Shown: piece by piece, positions 1 to 6,565 of the stretch | Numbering within the stretch: the first letter of the stretch is position 1 | How the letters are laid out: every line of letters begins with the position of its first letter | Assembly: GCA_027365715.1 (NCBI GenBank) | Contig: DAHXLZ010000091.1 | Coordinates: forward strand, 1-11,941 | Direction: 5' to 3' | From: Methanomassiliicoccales archaeon | Lineage (GTDB): Archaea; Thermoplasmatota; Thermoplasmata; Sysuiplasmatales; Sysuiplasmataceae | Length of the DNA stretch: 11,941 nucleotides | Notes under the pieces: model-generated | Seen by the model: only the letters and a program-made list of their open reading frames with translations | Databases searched by the model: none | What the model was told of the DNA's origin: nothing | Program-made: the position numbers and the translations under genes

Positions 1-111
1 CGGCCGGTCCGTTATACGGCTGCCGGACCATCAGACTTCCCGCATATTGTCACACCCTGCCCGAAAGGCATGGAAGAAATTCTGCCCAGGCTTTGTCTAA
101 CTGACGGATGA
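1..111 (+). CDS. 3' end of an unidentified gene (partial)
   Basis: An open frame enters from the window edge and stops at TGA 109-111, giving 36 residues. The tail contains PHIVTP...GMEEILPRL, loosely like the C-terminal end of an alpha/beta hydrolase (a His followed by a 'P..f.eevlpFL' helix), but this is too short to assign. The other two plus frames are also open for roughly 100 bases, so the coding frame itself is not certain. A short inverted repeat (GGTCCG 6-11 / CGGACC 24-29) lies inside it. Confidence is low. Confidence 0.25.
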   Translation, partial: RPVRYTAAGPSDFPHIVTPCPKGMEEILPRLCLTDG

Positions 112-494
112 GGTGGAAACTGAAAGGAGCCTGAGTGCCCCGAGTGCCCCTAATGTGCCGCAGAGGGAGGGACAGAGTCGGACAGGGCGCGCCTTTCCGG
201 CAAATCTATTTACGTTAACAGATACATCAACAGATACGAATTGTTTTTACTCCGGCACGGCTGCGTCTCATACGTCATACGCATTTTTCCGCAAAACTCT
301 GCTCCGGCCATATGGAGCTTGCAATGCCGGATTTGCAATATCAACTTAAATGGCGGGATCAGCGAATATGGGTGCTATTCTGCTATTGTGACAATAGATA
401 ACTGCCGGCCAGTTTTGACCAGAATCTTCCTATTGTGGCAATAGGCGGTTGTTCCTATTCATTTGTGCCTGAACACTGCAGAATATTTTTTGCA
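112..494. other. Gene-free stretch with three inverted repeats
   Basis: No convincing gene is seen on either strand. The short plus-strand open frames here have low-complexity translations and no plausible ribosome-binding site. The stretch contains a tandem 9-bp duplication (GAGTGCCCC at 133-141 and 142-150), a near-duplicate AACAGATAC around 217-237, the dyad cluster at 383-444, and a run of six T at 485-490 on the plus strand. Confidence 0.5.
383..444. repeat. Two near-identical palindromes flanking a third dyad
   Basis: CTATTGTGACAATAG at 383-397 has perfect 7-bp arms around one central base. CTATTGTGGCAATAG at 430-444 differs from it at one position and extends to CCTATTG/CAATAGG arms (429-445). 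Between them is an imperfect dyad, AACTG-CCGGC-CAGTT, at 400-414. The centre-to-centre distance of the outer copies is 47 bp. The form resembles paired binding sites for a dimeric repressor, but no intact gene with a visible start lies beside them. They could also belong to the end of a mobile element. Confidence 0.6.
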
Positions 495-1223
495 TTATTC
501 AGCGACTTCTGCGAGACAGTTGAGAAACGCTTCGGCAGGTTCGGGATGGAACCATTTACCTCCCTGACTTAGACTCCGTTCTTCAGATTGTCGAGGAGCA
601 GCATGCCGGGTCTTTTGTTCTGAACATGGTCGTCGACATGTGCATTGCCCGTGATCCCTCCTGCTGTGCTTGCGCAGCCGCCTGATGACCTGTCCGCACT
701 CCGATTGTACAATCACATTGGGTGCCAACAGCTTATCCATCCTTTCCATGAGGTCGCTGTCTATTGAGCACAGCACCCTGTGGAATTCACACCTTTTTGC
801 ACCACCGCCGATGCCCAGTTCTCTTCCAATCATCGAGTGAAGTCAGTCGAGCCTCCTCCTTCCCTTCTCCAGCTCAGTGTCGGAAAGCGTGTGCTTCGTG
901 CTCAGGGGTATGGGTCCGTTGCGATACCTGAGCACACGTCTCGTGCGGTCAAACCACTCCATCCTCTCGAGGAGTGCTTCCGCGTCGGATTGAATGGAGC
1001 CGAGTGACTTCGGCGGCGGATGGAGTCTGTTGAGCATGACGAGCAGCCTCCTCGGTGCGTTGCCCCTCCTCTGTCCCTGCATGTCCGCCTTTTCCATCAT
1101 CCCGCATCTCACTTTCTCGCACCTGATGTAGAAGTCCGGCGCAGGCGAAACCACAACCGTCAAAACAACAGCAGGCATTATCCTGCCCGCCAGCGGCAGA
1201 ATTCTCCGAAGCTGACCAGCCAC
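495..1223 (-). pseudogene. Probable decayed gene, family not recognised
   Basis: Reading leftward from GTG 1223, one frame runs about 126 codons to a TGA at 843-845 and then continues in the same frame for another 115 codons to TAA 495-497. The residues on each side (GRRRLD / LHSMIGREL) read naturally as one protein if the TGA was once TGG (Trp). A stretch around 830-690 looks protein-like (EFHRVLCSIDSDLMERMDKL). Near 660 the register seems to change: the next frame gives a plausible segment (GNAHVDD, then RPGMLLLDNLKNG) before its own stop. Two Cys (CEKVRC) occur in the N-terminal part. A transposase remnant is possible, but no DDE pattern or terminal repeats can be shown. It lies downstream of the lutB-like gene on the same strand. 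Confidence 0.35.
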
Positions 1224-1267
1224 GGACTTTCATGGGACGGAAATGAATGGTATCCCGGCGTGCAGTG

Positions 1268-1290
1268 GTGCAGACATTTGCAGTCTGCAC
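1268..1290. repeat. Perfect 8-bp stem hairpin downstream of the LutB-like gene
   Basis: GTGCAGAC (1268-1275) and GTCTGCAC (1283-1290) form a perfect stem with a 7-base loop, about 45 bases past the stop of the LutB-like gene. No T-run follows on the minus strand, so it is not a classical terminator. It could protect or process the mRNA 3' end, or mark the edge of the decayed element to its left. Confidence 0.45.
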
Positions 1291-1333
1291 TTAACGGACG
1301 AGCGAACAAATTTGAACGGAAGCACATGTTGCG

Positions 1334-2548
1334 TCAACCCTGGTTGCTGAAACCAAGTTCCTTGATATGCTCGAGGATGCGAGGGATGTTTATACCGACG
1401 GGGCAAACCTCCTTACATCCGCCGGAGTGCGTGCAGAGGTTGGCCGGAAAAATGTCCCTGTTGACAATGGCTGTCCACATAGCGCCTGTAGGCCCGCCAT
1501 ATGGAGGGGTTATCCAGTCCTTGCCCAGTACCCTGTAAACGGGGCATGAGAAATAGCACCGCCCGCACTTTATGCACAGAAGTGCCTCCCTGAGCTCGGG
1601 GTCCAGATTTGCCTCAGACCTGCCATTATCCACTAGAACCAGATGAAACTCCTTGGGACCCGTGGCAGGGCTGACTCTATGCAGCTCTATATCTGCCGTT
1701 GAACTCGGACCCGATGTTATGTTGATATAGCTTGGGGGATAAAGACCACCATATGCTGACTGGACGAGTGTTTCCATCATCGCCATTTTGAGCGATGGTA
1801 GTATCTTGTCAATTCCTGTCACAGCGATATGCATCTGGGGAAGGACCGTGACCATGCGTATGTTGCCCTCATTCTCAAGAAGAGCAACAGATCCTGTGTC
1901 TGCAGCAACTGAGTTGGCACCAGTGAGACCCACCTCTGCCTTCAGATACTTCTGCAGGAGAAATTCACGGACCGTTGAAACCATCATCTCAGTCGATGAG
2001 TTTTCATTGATCGATCTGTCAATCTTTTCGTTTAACAGCCTACCAATCGCCTGCCGTGTGAAGTGCAATGCAGGTGCAACAATGTGTGACGGGGAGTCTT
2101 CTGCGATCTGGACAATGAATTCACCAAGATCTGTTTCCCAAACATCCTTGCCTGAGGATTCCAGCCTTTCTCTTATTCCTATTTCCAGCATGACGTTGGA
2201 CTTGGACAGAACGATTTTTTTCCTTTCCCCTACAAGGTCTGTAACCAGCTTTACTGCATCCTCTCTGGTTCTCGCAAGATAAGCCTTGCCTCCGGAGGCT
2301 TCGACAGATTTTATTGTCAGCTCAATATAATGCTCTAGGTTGTCCAGTACCTCAAGTTTTGCTGTCCTGAGTTCATCTGCCATAGAGCTCAAATCGCTGA
2401 AACTGGACAGTATCCTATTCACACTTCGGACATTGTTATTTATAGCGCGGTCGACTGCTTTTTCCCATTCAGAAGTCAGATGATCACTTCCATTATATCC
2501 ATGATGCCATCTGCATGCTTTGATAGATTCTGATAGCAAAGGGGGCAC
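1334..2548 (-). CDS. LutB-like LUD-domain iron-sulfur protein
   Basis: LutB-family proteins work with LutA (and often LutC) to oxidise L-lactate to pyruvate in the cytoplasm. Here a LUD domain spans about residues 60-320 of the 404-aa frame. It carries family hallmarks: LSKSNVMLEIGIRERL, ETDLGEFIVQIA, PSHIVAPALH, GLTGANSVAADTGSV, and LVDNGRSE. A C-terminal double Fe-S region follows: C325-x2-C-x2-C-x3-CP, then C372-x5-C378-x3-C382-P. The second motif is expanded from the usual Cx2Cx3CP. The start is unclear. GTG 2548 lies 73 bases inside the LutA-like gene and lacks a ribosome-binding site. The LutB-like N-terminal helix begins only near the LutA stop, where no ATG/GTG/TTG exists in frame. 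GTG 2422 would cut into the family N-terminus. A close match to the family over the LUD core makes the class secure, but the substrate is inferred from context. Confidence 0.88.
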   Translation of the reverse strand: MPPLLSESIKACRWHHGYNGSDHLTSEWEKAVDRAINNNVRSVNRILSSFSDLSSMADELRTAKLEVLDNLEHYIELTIKSVEASGGKAYLARTREDAVKLVTDLVGERKKIVLSKSNVMLEIGIRERLESSGKDVWETDLGEFIVQIAEDSPSHIVAPALHFTRQAIGRLLNEKIDRSINENSSTEMMVSTVREFLLQKYLKAEVGLTGANSVAADTGSVALLENEGNIRMVTVLPQMHIAVTGIDKILPSLKMAMMETLVQSAYGGLYPPSYINITSGPSSTADIELHRVSPATGPKEFHLVLVDNGRSEANLDPELREALLCIKCGRCYFSCPVYRVLGKDWITPPYGGPTGAMWTAIVNRDIFPANLCTHSGGCKEVCPVGINIPRILEHIKELGFSNQG

Positions 2549-3408
2549 GCGACGAGTATTTTCCCAGAAACACGTTTAAGGGAGTTAGCGCGCACCTCTG
2601 CTACTTTGTTGCTGAGTGCAGGATTTACCGAACCCACCGGTGCTCCGCAACACATCGATGTTCGCAATCCAGTAACTACGTCATCCTCTTTCAAATCCAT
2701 ACCTGCATCAATCAGATGTTTTCTTATAATTTCCCTTCTTCCGAGATAGCGTGAATAGAGGCACGAGTCATGGAAGACGTAAGTTTTGCTTGTGCCACTG
2801 AGGCTATGGACTTTAATGAGATCAAGGTAACTTTTGACTTCGGCTTCAAGAAGTGACATTTCCTTGAGTCTGGAAAGTGCATTTAGTGTGTGAGGGTCAA
2901 CCGTAATAACCGTTGTTATTCCCCTAGACGCAAGGAAACTGGAAAGTTTCTCTCCGTACGAACGGAATTCCTGAATCATCCCAAGTTCCAGAAGTATAGC
3001 TCCGCTGTATGGCTCCTCTTCATAAAGATAGGAAAAATCAACGCCAGCTTCCGTCAGCAGACTGGAAATTTTGGACAGTATATTTCCTGCGCGCTCAATC
3101 TCATCTCTGTCCGTTCTGACAACCAGCGTGCCAATACGGGAGAGTGCCTTCACACCAGCGAGCTTTCCAACCCTTGCAATTATACTCTCATATTGATGGA
3201 AAAGACTGGCAAGCTGGTACATATATGAAGTGTAAAGTATCACTTCCCCCTTCATGGGAATATTCAGTCTTCTCGCCCATTCGGAACATAATTTTCTGTT
3301 AATAGGAAATGGGACAAAGTCATCCATAAGATTTTCAAAAACGGTTTTTCTGATGGTCATAAGCTGATTTTTCGTCTTCCTGGGGTCAATATCAATTCTT
3401 TCACTCAT
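2476..3408 (-). CDS. LutA/HdrB-like cysteine-rich (CCG) protein
   Basis: LutA/GlpC/HdrB-type proteins carry CCG domains that bind Fe-S clusters and pass electrons from a dehydrogenase. The C-terminal CCG domain is intact: HDSC216, C253-C254-G255, and C288-P-L-C291. The N-terminal domain keeps its fold pattern (GEVILYTSYMYQLAS near residue 54; a PYSGAILLELG stretch near 133), but the expected Cys-Cys-Gly is Tyr-Ser-Gly and its first Cys is also absent. So only one Fe-S site seems possible. An unassigned N-terminal extension of about 50 residues holds a single Cys41. ATG 3408 is preceded by a weak AGGA about 8 bases upstream. The gene follows the alcohol dehydrogenase with a 66-base gap and overlaps or abuts the LutB-like gene, suggesting one operon. 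Lactate is the likely substrate (inference). Confidence 0.82.
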   Translation of the reverse strand: MSERIDIDPRKTKNQLMTIRKTVFENLMDDFVPFPINRKLCSEWARRLNIPMKGEVILYTSYMYQLASLFHQYESIIARVGKLAGVKALSRIGTLVVRTDRDEIERAGNILSKISSLLTEAGVDFSYLYEEEPYSGAILLELGMIQEFRSYGEKLSSFLASRGITTVITVDPHTLNALSRLKEMSLLEAEVKSYLDLIKVHSLSGTSKTYVFHDSCLYSRYLGRREIIRKHLIDAGMDLKEDDVVTGLRTSMCCGAPVGSVNPALSNKVAEVRANSLKRVSGKILVACPLCYQNLSKHADGIMDIMEVII

Positions 3409-3474
3409 ACGATTTTTCCTGCTGTATTAATCACATGTATCGACGGCATTACATTTTACGTTCTCATTTGGCAC

Positions 3475-4488
3475 CTATATATCTTCCATATCGAGAATTA
3501 TTTTGGACACTTTGCAGTCTGTCTTAAGCAGATCCTTAAAGCTCTCATCCGCTGTTCCAGCACCCCTGACTTCAAACCACTTTTCTGCACCCCTCAGCTG
3601 TCCCCTGTTTATGAAGTCAACCGCCACTCTGAAATCTTCATTACTGTAACAAAATGAGCCTGAAATGCCTGTCTCACTTCTCACCACATTGTTTCCATCT
3701 AGATCCATCCTATTCTCATGAAGCCCAAGGAGTGATACTGTCCCACCTCTTCTCACGTGCCTTACAAGCAGATTCCTGGTTGCATTGTACCCTACGGCAT
3801 CTATCGCCCTGTCAAATCCAATTTTGTTTCCTGCCCTGTCTAAATGTTCCTCAACCATTTCTGGAATCAAGGCAGCGGTGACTCCGTACTTCAACGACAG
3901 TTCCCTGCGAAAACTGTTTGTCTCAACCATTACAACCTCCGACGCCCCTGACACAAGCGCCATCCTGGCAGAGAGGAGCCCGATGGTTCCGGCTCCAGCA
4001 ATTAGGACATAGTCCCCTACTGAAACATTTGCCTGCCTTACAGCTCTTACAGCACATGCGAGTGGCTCGGTCAGCGAACCATATAGGGCATCGTTCACTT
4101 CATGCACAGCGTAGGAAGGAACAGAAACATACTGGTCAAAGCCTCCATTGAAGTTTATGCCGATTATCTTTCTTTCCGGACAGAGCTGCCTGTCGCCGTT
4201 CGCACAGTACCTGCACCTGCCGCATGTCACGAGAGGATTGACTGTCACAAGTCTGCCTATCATCCATTCGAGTGAATTGTCACCTGTCTCAACGATGTAC
4301 CCTGAAAATTCATGACCCATTACGCTTGGAGGCTTTCTCAATTCATTATGCCCTGTGTATGCAGACAATTCAGAACCGCATATACCACAATATTTCACCT
4401 TAACCAGTAAGTCGCCATTACGCGGATGCGGTTTCTCAGATTCGGTAACCTTAATGCGACCTATGTCTGCCCACAGGAGTGACTTCAA
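3475..4488 (-). CDS. Zinc-dependent medium-chain (MDR) alcohol/polyol dehydrogenase
   Basis: This is a 338-residue NAD(P)-dependent alcohol dehydrogenase of the sorbitol/threonine dehydrogenase type. In the 341-codon frame starting at 4497, the catalytic Zn ligands are C37 (KYCGICGSE), H62-E63 (GHE) and E144 (LTEPLACA). The structural Zn site is the four Cys at 92, 95, 98 and 106. The Rossmann motif GAGTIG is at 168-173, and acidic E192 after the second strand favours NAD over NADP. The start chosen is TTG 4488, giving an N-terminus KSLLWADIGRIKVTE that matches the family. GGTGAT lies 4 bases upstream of it. GTG 4497 is the alternative and would be nearly leaderless. It heads the LutA/LutB operon and diverges from the regulator. 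It may oxidise the sugar, keto-deoxy acid or lactaldehyde, but the sequence does not decide which. Confidence 0.9.
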   Translation of the reverse strand: MKSLLWADIGRIKVTESEKPHPRNGDLLVKVKYCGICGSELSAYTGHNELRKPPSVMGHEFSGYIVETGDNSLEWMIGRLVTVNPLVTCGRCRYCANGDRQLCPERKIIGINFNGGFDQYVSVPSYAVHEVNDALYGSLTEPLACAVRAVRQANVSVGDYVLIAGAGTIGLLSARMALVSGASEVVMVETNSFRRELSLKYGVTAALIPEMVEEHLDRAGNKIGFDRAIDAVGYNATRNLLVRHVRRGGTVSLLGLHENRMDLDGNNVVRSETGISGSFCYSNEDFRVAVDFINRGQLRGAEKWFEVRGAGTADESFKDLLKTDCKVSKIILDMEDI

Positions 4489-4657
4489 CTCTATCACCTA
4501 TAACTTCATAATCCGGTTGTTCAATAACGTTTGTCCGTACAGTTCCGGGCTGGCTACAAGTGTGACTTCCACACCTTTCCTCAGAAAATCAGGCATGCTG
4601 ACTTTATAGTCCTAAAACCGCTACCAAAGGCGAAAAGAAGTTAACCGTTGAATCACC
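4489..4657. promoter_or_regulatory. Divergent promoter region (dehydrogenase / regulator)
   Basis: On the minus strand, TTATTGA at 4527-4521 is a weak TATA-like box. Initiation about 25 bases on would fall near 4500, giving a very short leader with GGTGAT. Upstream of it, 6 bases away, is TCCGTACAGTTCCGG (4534-4548), which recurs at the MFS promoter. On the plus strand, CTTTATAG at 4603-4610 is a good TATA box for the regulator, with an expected start near 4630. A GCATGC palindrome sits at 4593-4598, just ahead of that box. Box positions are by eye. Confidence 0.55.
4534..4548. promoter_or_regulatory. Candidate activator site, copy 1
   Basis: TCCGTACAGTTCCGG matches the 7963-7977 copy at 14 of 15 positions and has the same orientation relative to its minus-strand gene. 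It contains two half-sites ((G)TCCG and GTTCCG) spaced 10 bp apart, one helical turn. Its place just upstream of the TATA/BRE fits an activator. Confidence 0.5.
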
Positions 4658-5374
4658 ATGCGGATAATGGGGGCAGCAATGGAACTTAAGACGCAGTCTG
4701 GAACCTACTTCGCCACTGTGCGCTTCGGGATAAAGCACGAAGGTTGCTGGACGGAATTAACAGGAGAGAATACAGTAAAGGTGCACACGCTCATAAGTAA
4801 GCCGTTTAAGGAGAAGAATTGCATACTTGGGGTTATCGAGGTGAAGAGCGTGAGCCTTGATGCGGTCAAAAGATTTCTACGCTCCTTCAAAAGATCAAAA
4901 AAAATCACGGAAATACTGGAGATTGCGCCCGTTAACTATCAGCGCAAGTTGTTCAAAGTAACATTCAGGGAAGTTTATGACGGAATGGTTTCATCCCTTC
5001 TTTATGAACACTCCTCCATTTATCAGAATGACCTGATTTCAGGAGACGTTGAGCACATAACGGCTGTGATTCCAAAAAGTGAGGTGAACAGGCTTTACAG
5101 CGATCTCAGCTGTCTGGGAACCCTTTCTTATTACAGGCTCTCGAACGCTCACGTGAGCGAGCAGGCGCCAGTGGTGCTTGACCTTACGGATGCCGAACGT
5201 GATGCACTCATCATGGCATTCCGCCTTGGTTACTATGCAATACCAAGAACTTTTCATCTGGAGGATATGTGCACGATGCTAAATCTTTCAAAATCCACCC
5301 TTCAGGAATACCTAAGGAGGGCGGAGAATAAATTACTTGCCAAATGGATGTATGAAAATTCAGTTGAATGCTGA
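4658..5374 (+). CDS. Bat-type (HTH_10) transcriptional regulator
   Basis: This 238-residue protein ends in a helix-turn-helix of the bacterio-opsin activator type, at about residues 176-232: LDLTDAERDALIMAFRLGYY, IPR, then LEDMCTMLNLSKSTLQEYLR and RAENKL. That pattern is diagnostic of archaeal HTH_10 proteins. The N-terminal 170 residues have no named domain that I can see, and would be the sensing part. It is divergent from the dehydrogenase/Lut operon and probably co-transcribed with the mutarotase 40 bases downstream. This makes it the obvious local regulator, probably responding to the sugar or a pathway product (inference). The start is ATG 4658. ATG 4679 with GGGGG just upstream is a real alternative, removing 7 residues. 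A TATA box at 4603-4610 supports transcription from about 4630. Confidence 0.87.
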   Translation: MRIMGAAMELKTQSGTYFATVRFGIKHEGCWTELTGENTVKVHTLISKPFKEKNCILGVIEVKSVSLDAVKRFLRSFKRSKKITEILEIAPVNYQRKLFKVTFREVYDGMVSSLLYEHSSIYQNDLISGDVEHITAVIPKSEVNRLYSDLSCLGTLSYYRLSNAHVSEQAPVVLDLTDAERDALIMAFRLGYYAIPRTFHLEDMCTMLNLSKSTLQEYLRRAENKLLAKWMYENSVEC

Positions 5375-5414
5375 AAAGAAAGTGAATATGCGAAACAAAA
5401 GGGTGGAAGTAAAG

Positions 5415-5720
5415 ATGAGATATGCCTTTCATCTAAAGATAAGGAAAAATATGGAGACGGAATACGTCGCAAGGCACAGGAACGTATGGCCTTCGATGAT
5501 TGATGAGCTGAAGAGATCGGGTATAAGAAATTATTCGATCTACATCGACGGTCTGGATGTATTTGGATACTGGGAATGTAATGACATAAATGAGACACTG
5601 AAGTTTCTGAGAGATAGCAGAATAAATGCTGACTGGCAGAACCACATGTCGGAAGTGCTTGAGACACCTTCTGACGATCGGATTTCGGAAGGGTTGCGTG
5701 AAATTTACAGATTAGACTGA
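5415..5720 (+). CDS. rhaM: L-rhamnose mutarotase
   Basis: L-rhamnose mutarotase interconverts the alpha and beta anomers of L-rhamnose, so that uptake and the next enzyme are not held up by slow spontaneous conversion. The 101-residue protein matches the family along its length: MRYAFHLKI start, EYVARHRNVWPSMIDELKRSG, RNYSIYIDG, the FGYWEC strand and W-x5-MSEVLE near the end. Y17 and H21 correspond to the catalytic Tyr and His described for the E. coli enzyme (Tyr18/His22). ATG 5415 was chosen because GGTGGAAG lies 5 bases ahead and the protein then begins exactly at the family N-terminus. The open frame extends upstream to 5337, which would overlap the regulator. It shares the transcript with the regulator and converges on the SDR gene. 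Confidence 0.9.
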   Translation: MRYAFHLKIRKNMETEYVARHRNVWPSMIDELKRSGIRNYSIYIDGLDVFGYWECNDINETLKFLRDSRINADWQNHMSEVLETPSDDRISEGLREIYRLD

Positions 5721-5761
5721 ATTTTTGTAGCACAATGTGAGTTCGGCATAAGAAGCAGCGA

Positions 5762-6565
5762 TCATTGAAGATTCACAAGCATTCCGCCATCAGCGAGCAG
5801 TTCAGTTCCAGTCACATATGTGTTCTCGTCGGAAACAAGGAAGAGAGCGGGCCAGACCATATCCTCCGGCCTTCCTATCCTGCCAATAGCCACCCTCTTT
5901 TCCATATATTTCCTCTTTGCCCTGTTGGATAGGTCTTCCCTGTTTATGTCTGTCAGAATTGTTCCAGGCTCCAGCGAATTTACCAGTATCCTGTTTTTTC
6001 CAAGGACTATTGAAAGCGAATGAACAAGGCCGTTGATTGCAGATTTTGTCGGTGTGTAGTGTGTCTGAAATTCACCACCTACCCTTGAACTTATCGAACT
6101 TATAAACAGTATTCTGCCTTCTATCTTATCTTCAATCATTCTCTCTGAGACAAGCTGCGTGAGTATGAAATGACTCTCGAAGTTTACACGCCATACGCTT
6201 TCCAGCAGTTCCCTGTCTATTTCAAAAAAATCTTTGAACGGACAGATGCCTGCATTATTGACAAGTATGTTGATATCACCGATATTCTTTTCTGCAAATC
6301 TGAACAGCCCCGGGATCTCCTCGATATTGTTCTGATCAATCTTATATGAAACGGCGTTCACACCATAACGGGACATCGACTCCACTGTTTCTTTTGCGGC
6401 ACCGTCGCTCTTCGAATAAGAAATACAGACATTAGCACCCCTGCTGGCAAGACCAAGCGCAATAGCGTGACCTATGCCCCTTGACCCACCGGTGACCATG
6501 GCATTCTTTCCTTTGAAAGATAGGACGTTCTTCATGTGGCTTCCTTGTCGCTCATCGGATTTCAT
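5762..6565 (-). CDS. Short-chain dehydrogenase/reductase (sugar or keto-acid dehydrogenase)
   Basis: This is a classical SDR of 267 residues. It has the cofactor loop TGGSRGIG (25-32), NNAG (103-106), N118, and the catalytic S147, Y160 and K164. The C-terminal TGTELLADGG pattern resembles glucose dehydrogenase/3-oxoacyl-reductase relatives. Two roles in L-rhamnose breakdown are known for archaeal or bacterial SDRs: L-rhamnose 1-dehydrogenase, and 2-keto-3-deoxy-L-rhamnonate 4-dehydrogenase. Which applies here cannot be read from sequence. ATG 6565 overlaps the stop of the MFS gene as ATGA, so translation is probably coupled. ATG 6535 with AAGGAAG just upstream would trim 10 unconserved residues and is also credible. 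The gene is last in the transporter operon and converges with the mutarotase, leaving 41 bases between stops. Confidence 0.9.
   Translation of the reverse strand: MKSDERQGSHMKNVLSFKGKNAMVTGGSRGIGHAIALGLASRGANVCISYSKSDGAAKETVESMSRYGVNAVSYKIDQNNIEEIPGLFRFAEKNIGDINILVNNAGICPFKDFFEIDRELLESVWRVNFESHFILTQLVSERMIEDKIEGRILFISSISSRVGGEFQTHYTPTKSAINGLVHSLSIVLGKNRILVNSLEPGTILTDINREDLSNRAKRKYMEKRVAIGRIGRPEDMVWPALFLVSDENTYVTGTELLADGGMLVNLQ

Noticed and set aside
25..37. GGACCATCAGACT repeated at 11741-11753
   Set aside because: One exact 13-mer pair is about what chance gives in a 12-kb window. The second copy lies inside a coding motif.
133..150. Tandem GAGTGCCCC duplication
   Set aside because: Only two units with no associated gene or structure; treated as a minor local duplication.
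843..845. TGA read as selenocysteine
   Set aside because: Nothing resembling a SECIS element or selenoprotein family is seen, and the gene also has a frame change; decay is simpler.
949..1290. Cys-rich open frame on the minus strand overlapping the decayed gene
   Set aside because: It lies in another frame, with a low-complexity, GC-driven composition; it is more likely a shadow.
1788..2282. 164-codon plus-strand frame
   Set aside because: It is antisense to the conserved LUD domain and is Ser/Arg-rich, as expected of a shadow frame.
5302..5733. 143-codon minus-strand frame
   Set aside because: It is antisense to the mutarotase, which matches its family along its whole length.
5721..5761. 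Possible terminator between the mutarotase and the SDR gene
   Set aside because: ATTTTTG follows the mutarotase stop, but there is no stem and only five T; too weak to call.
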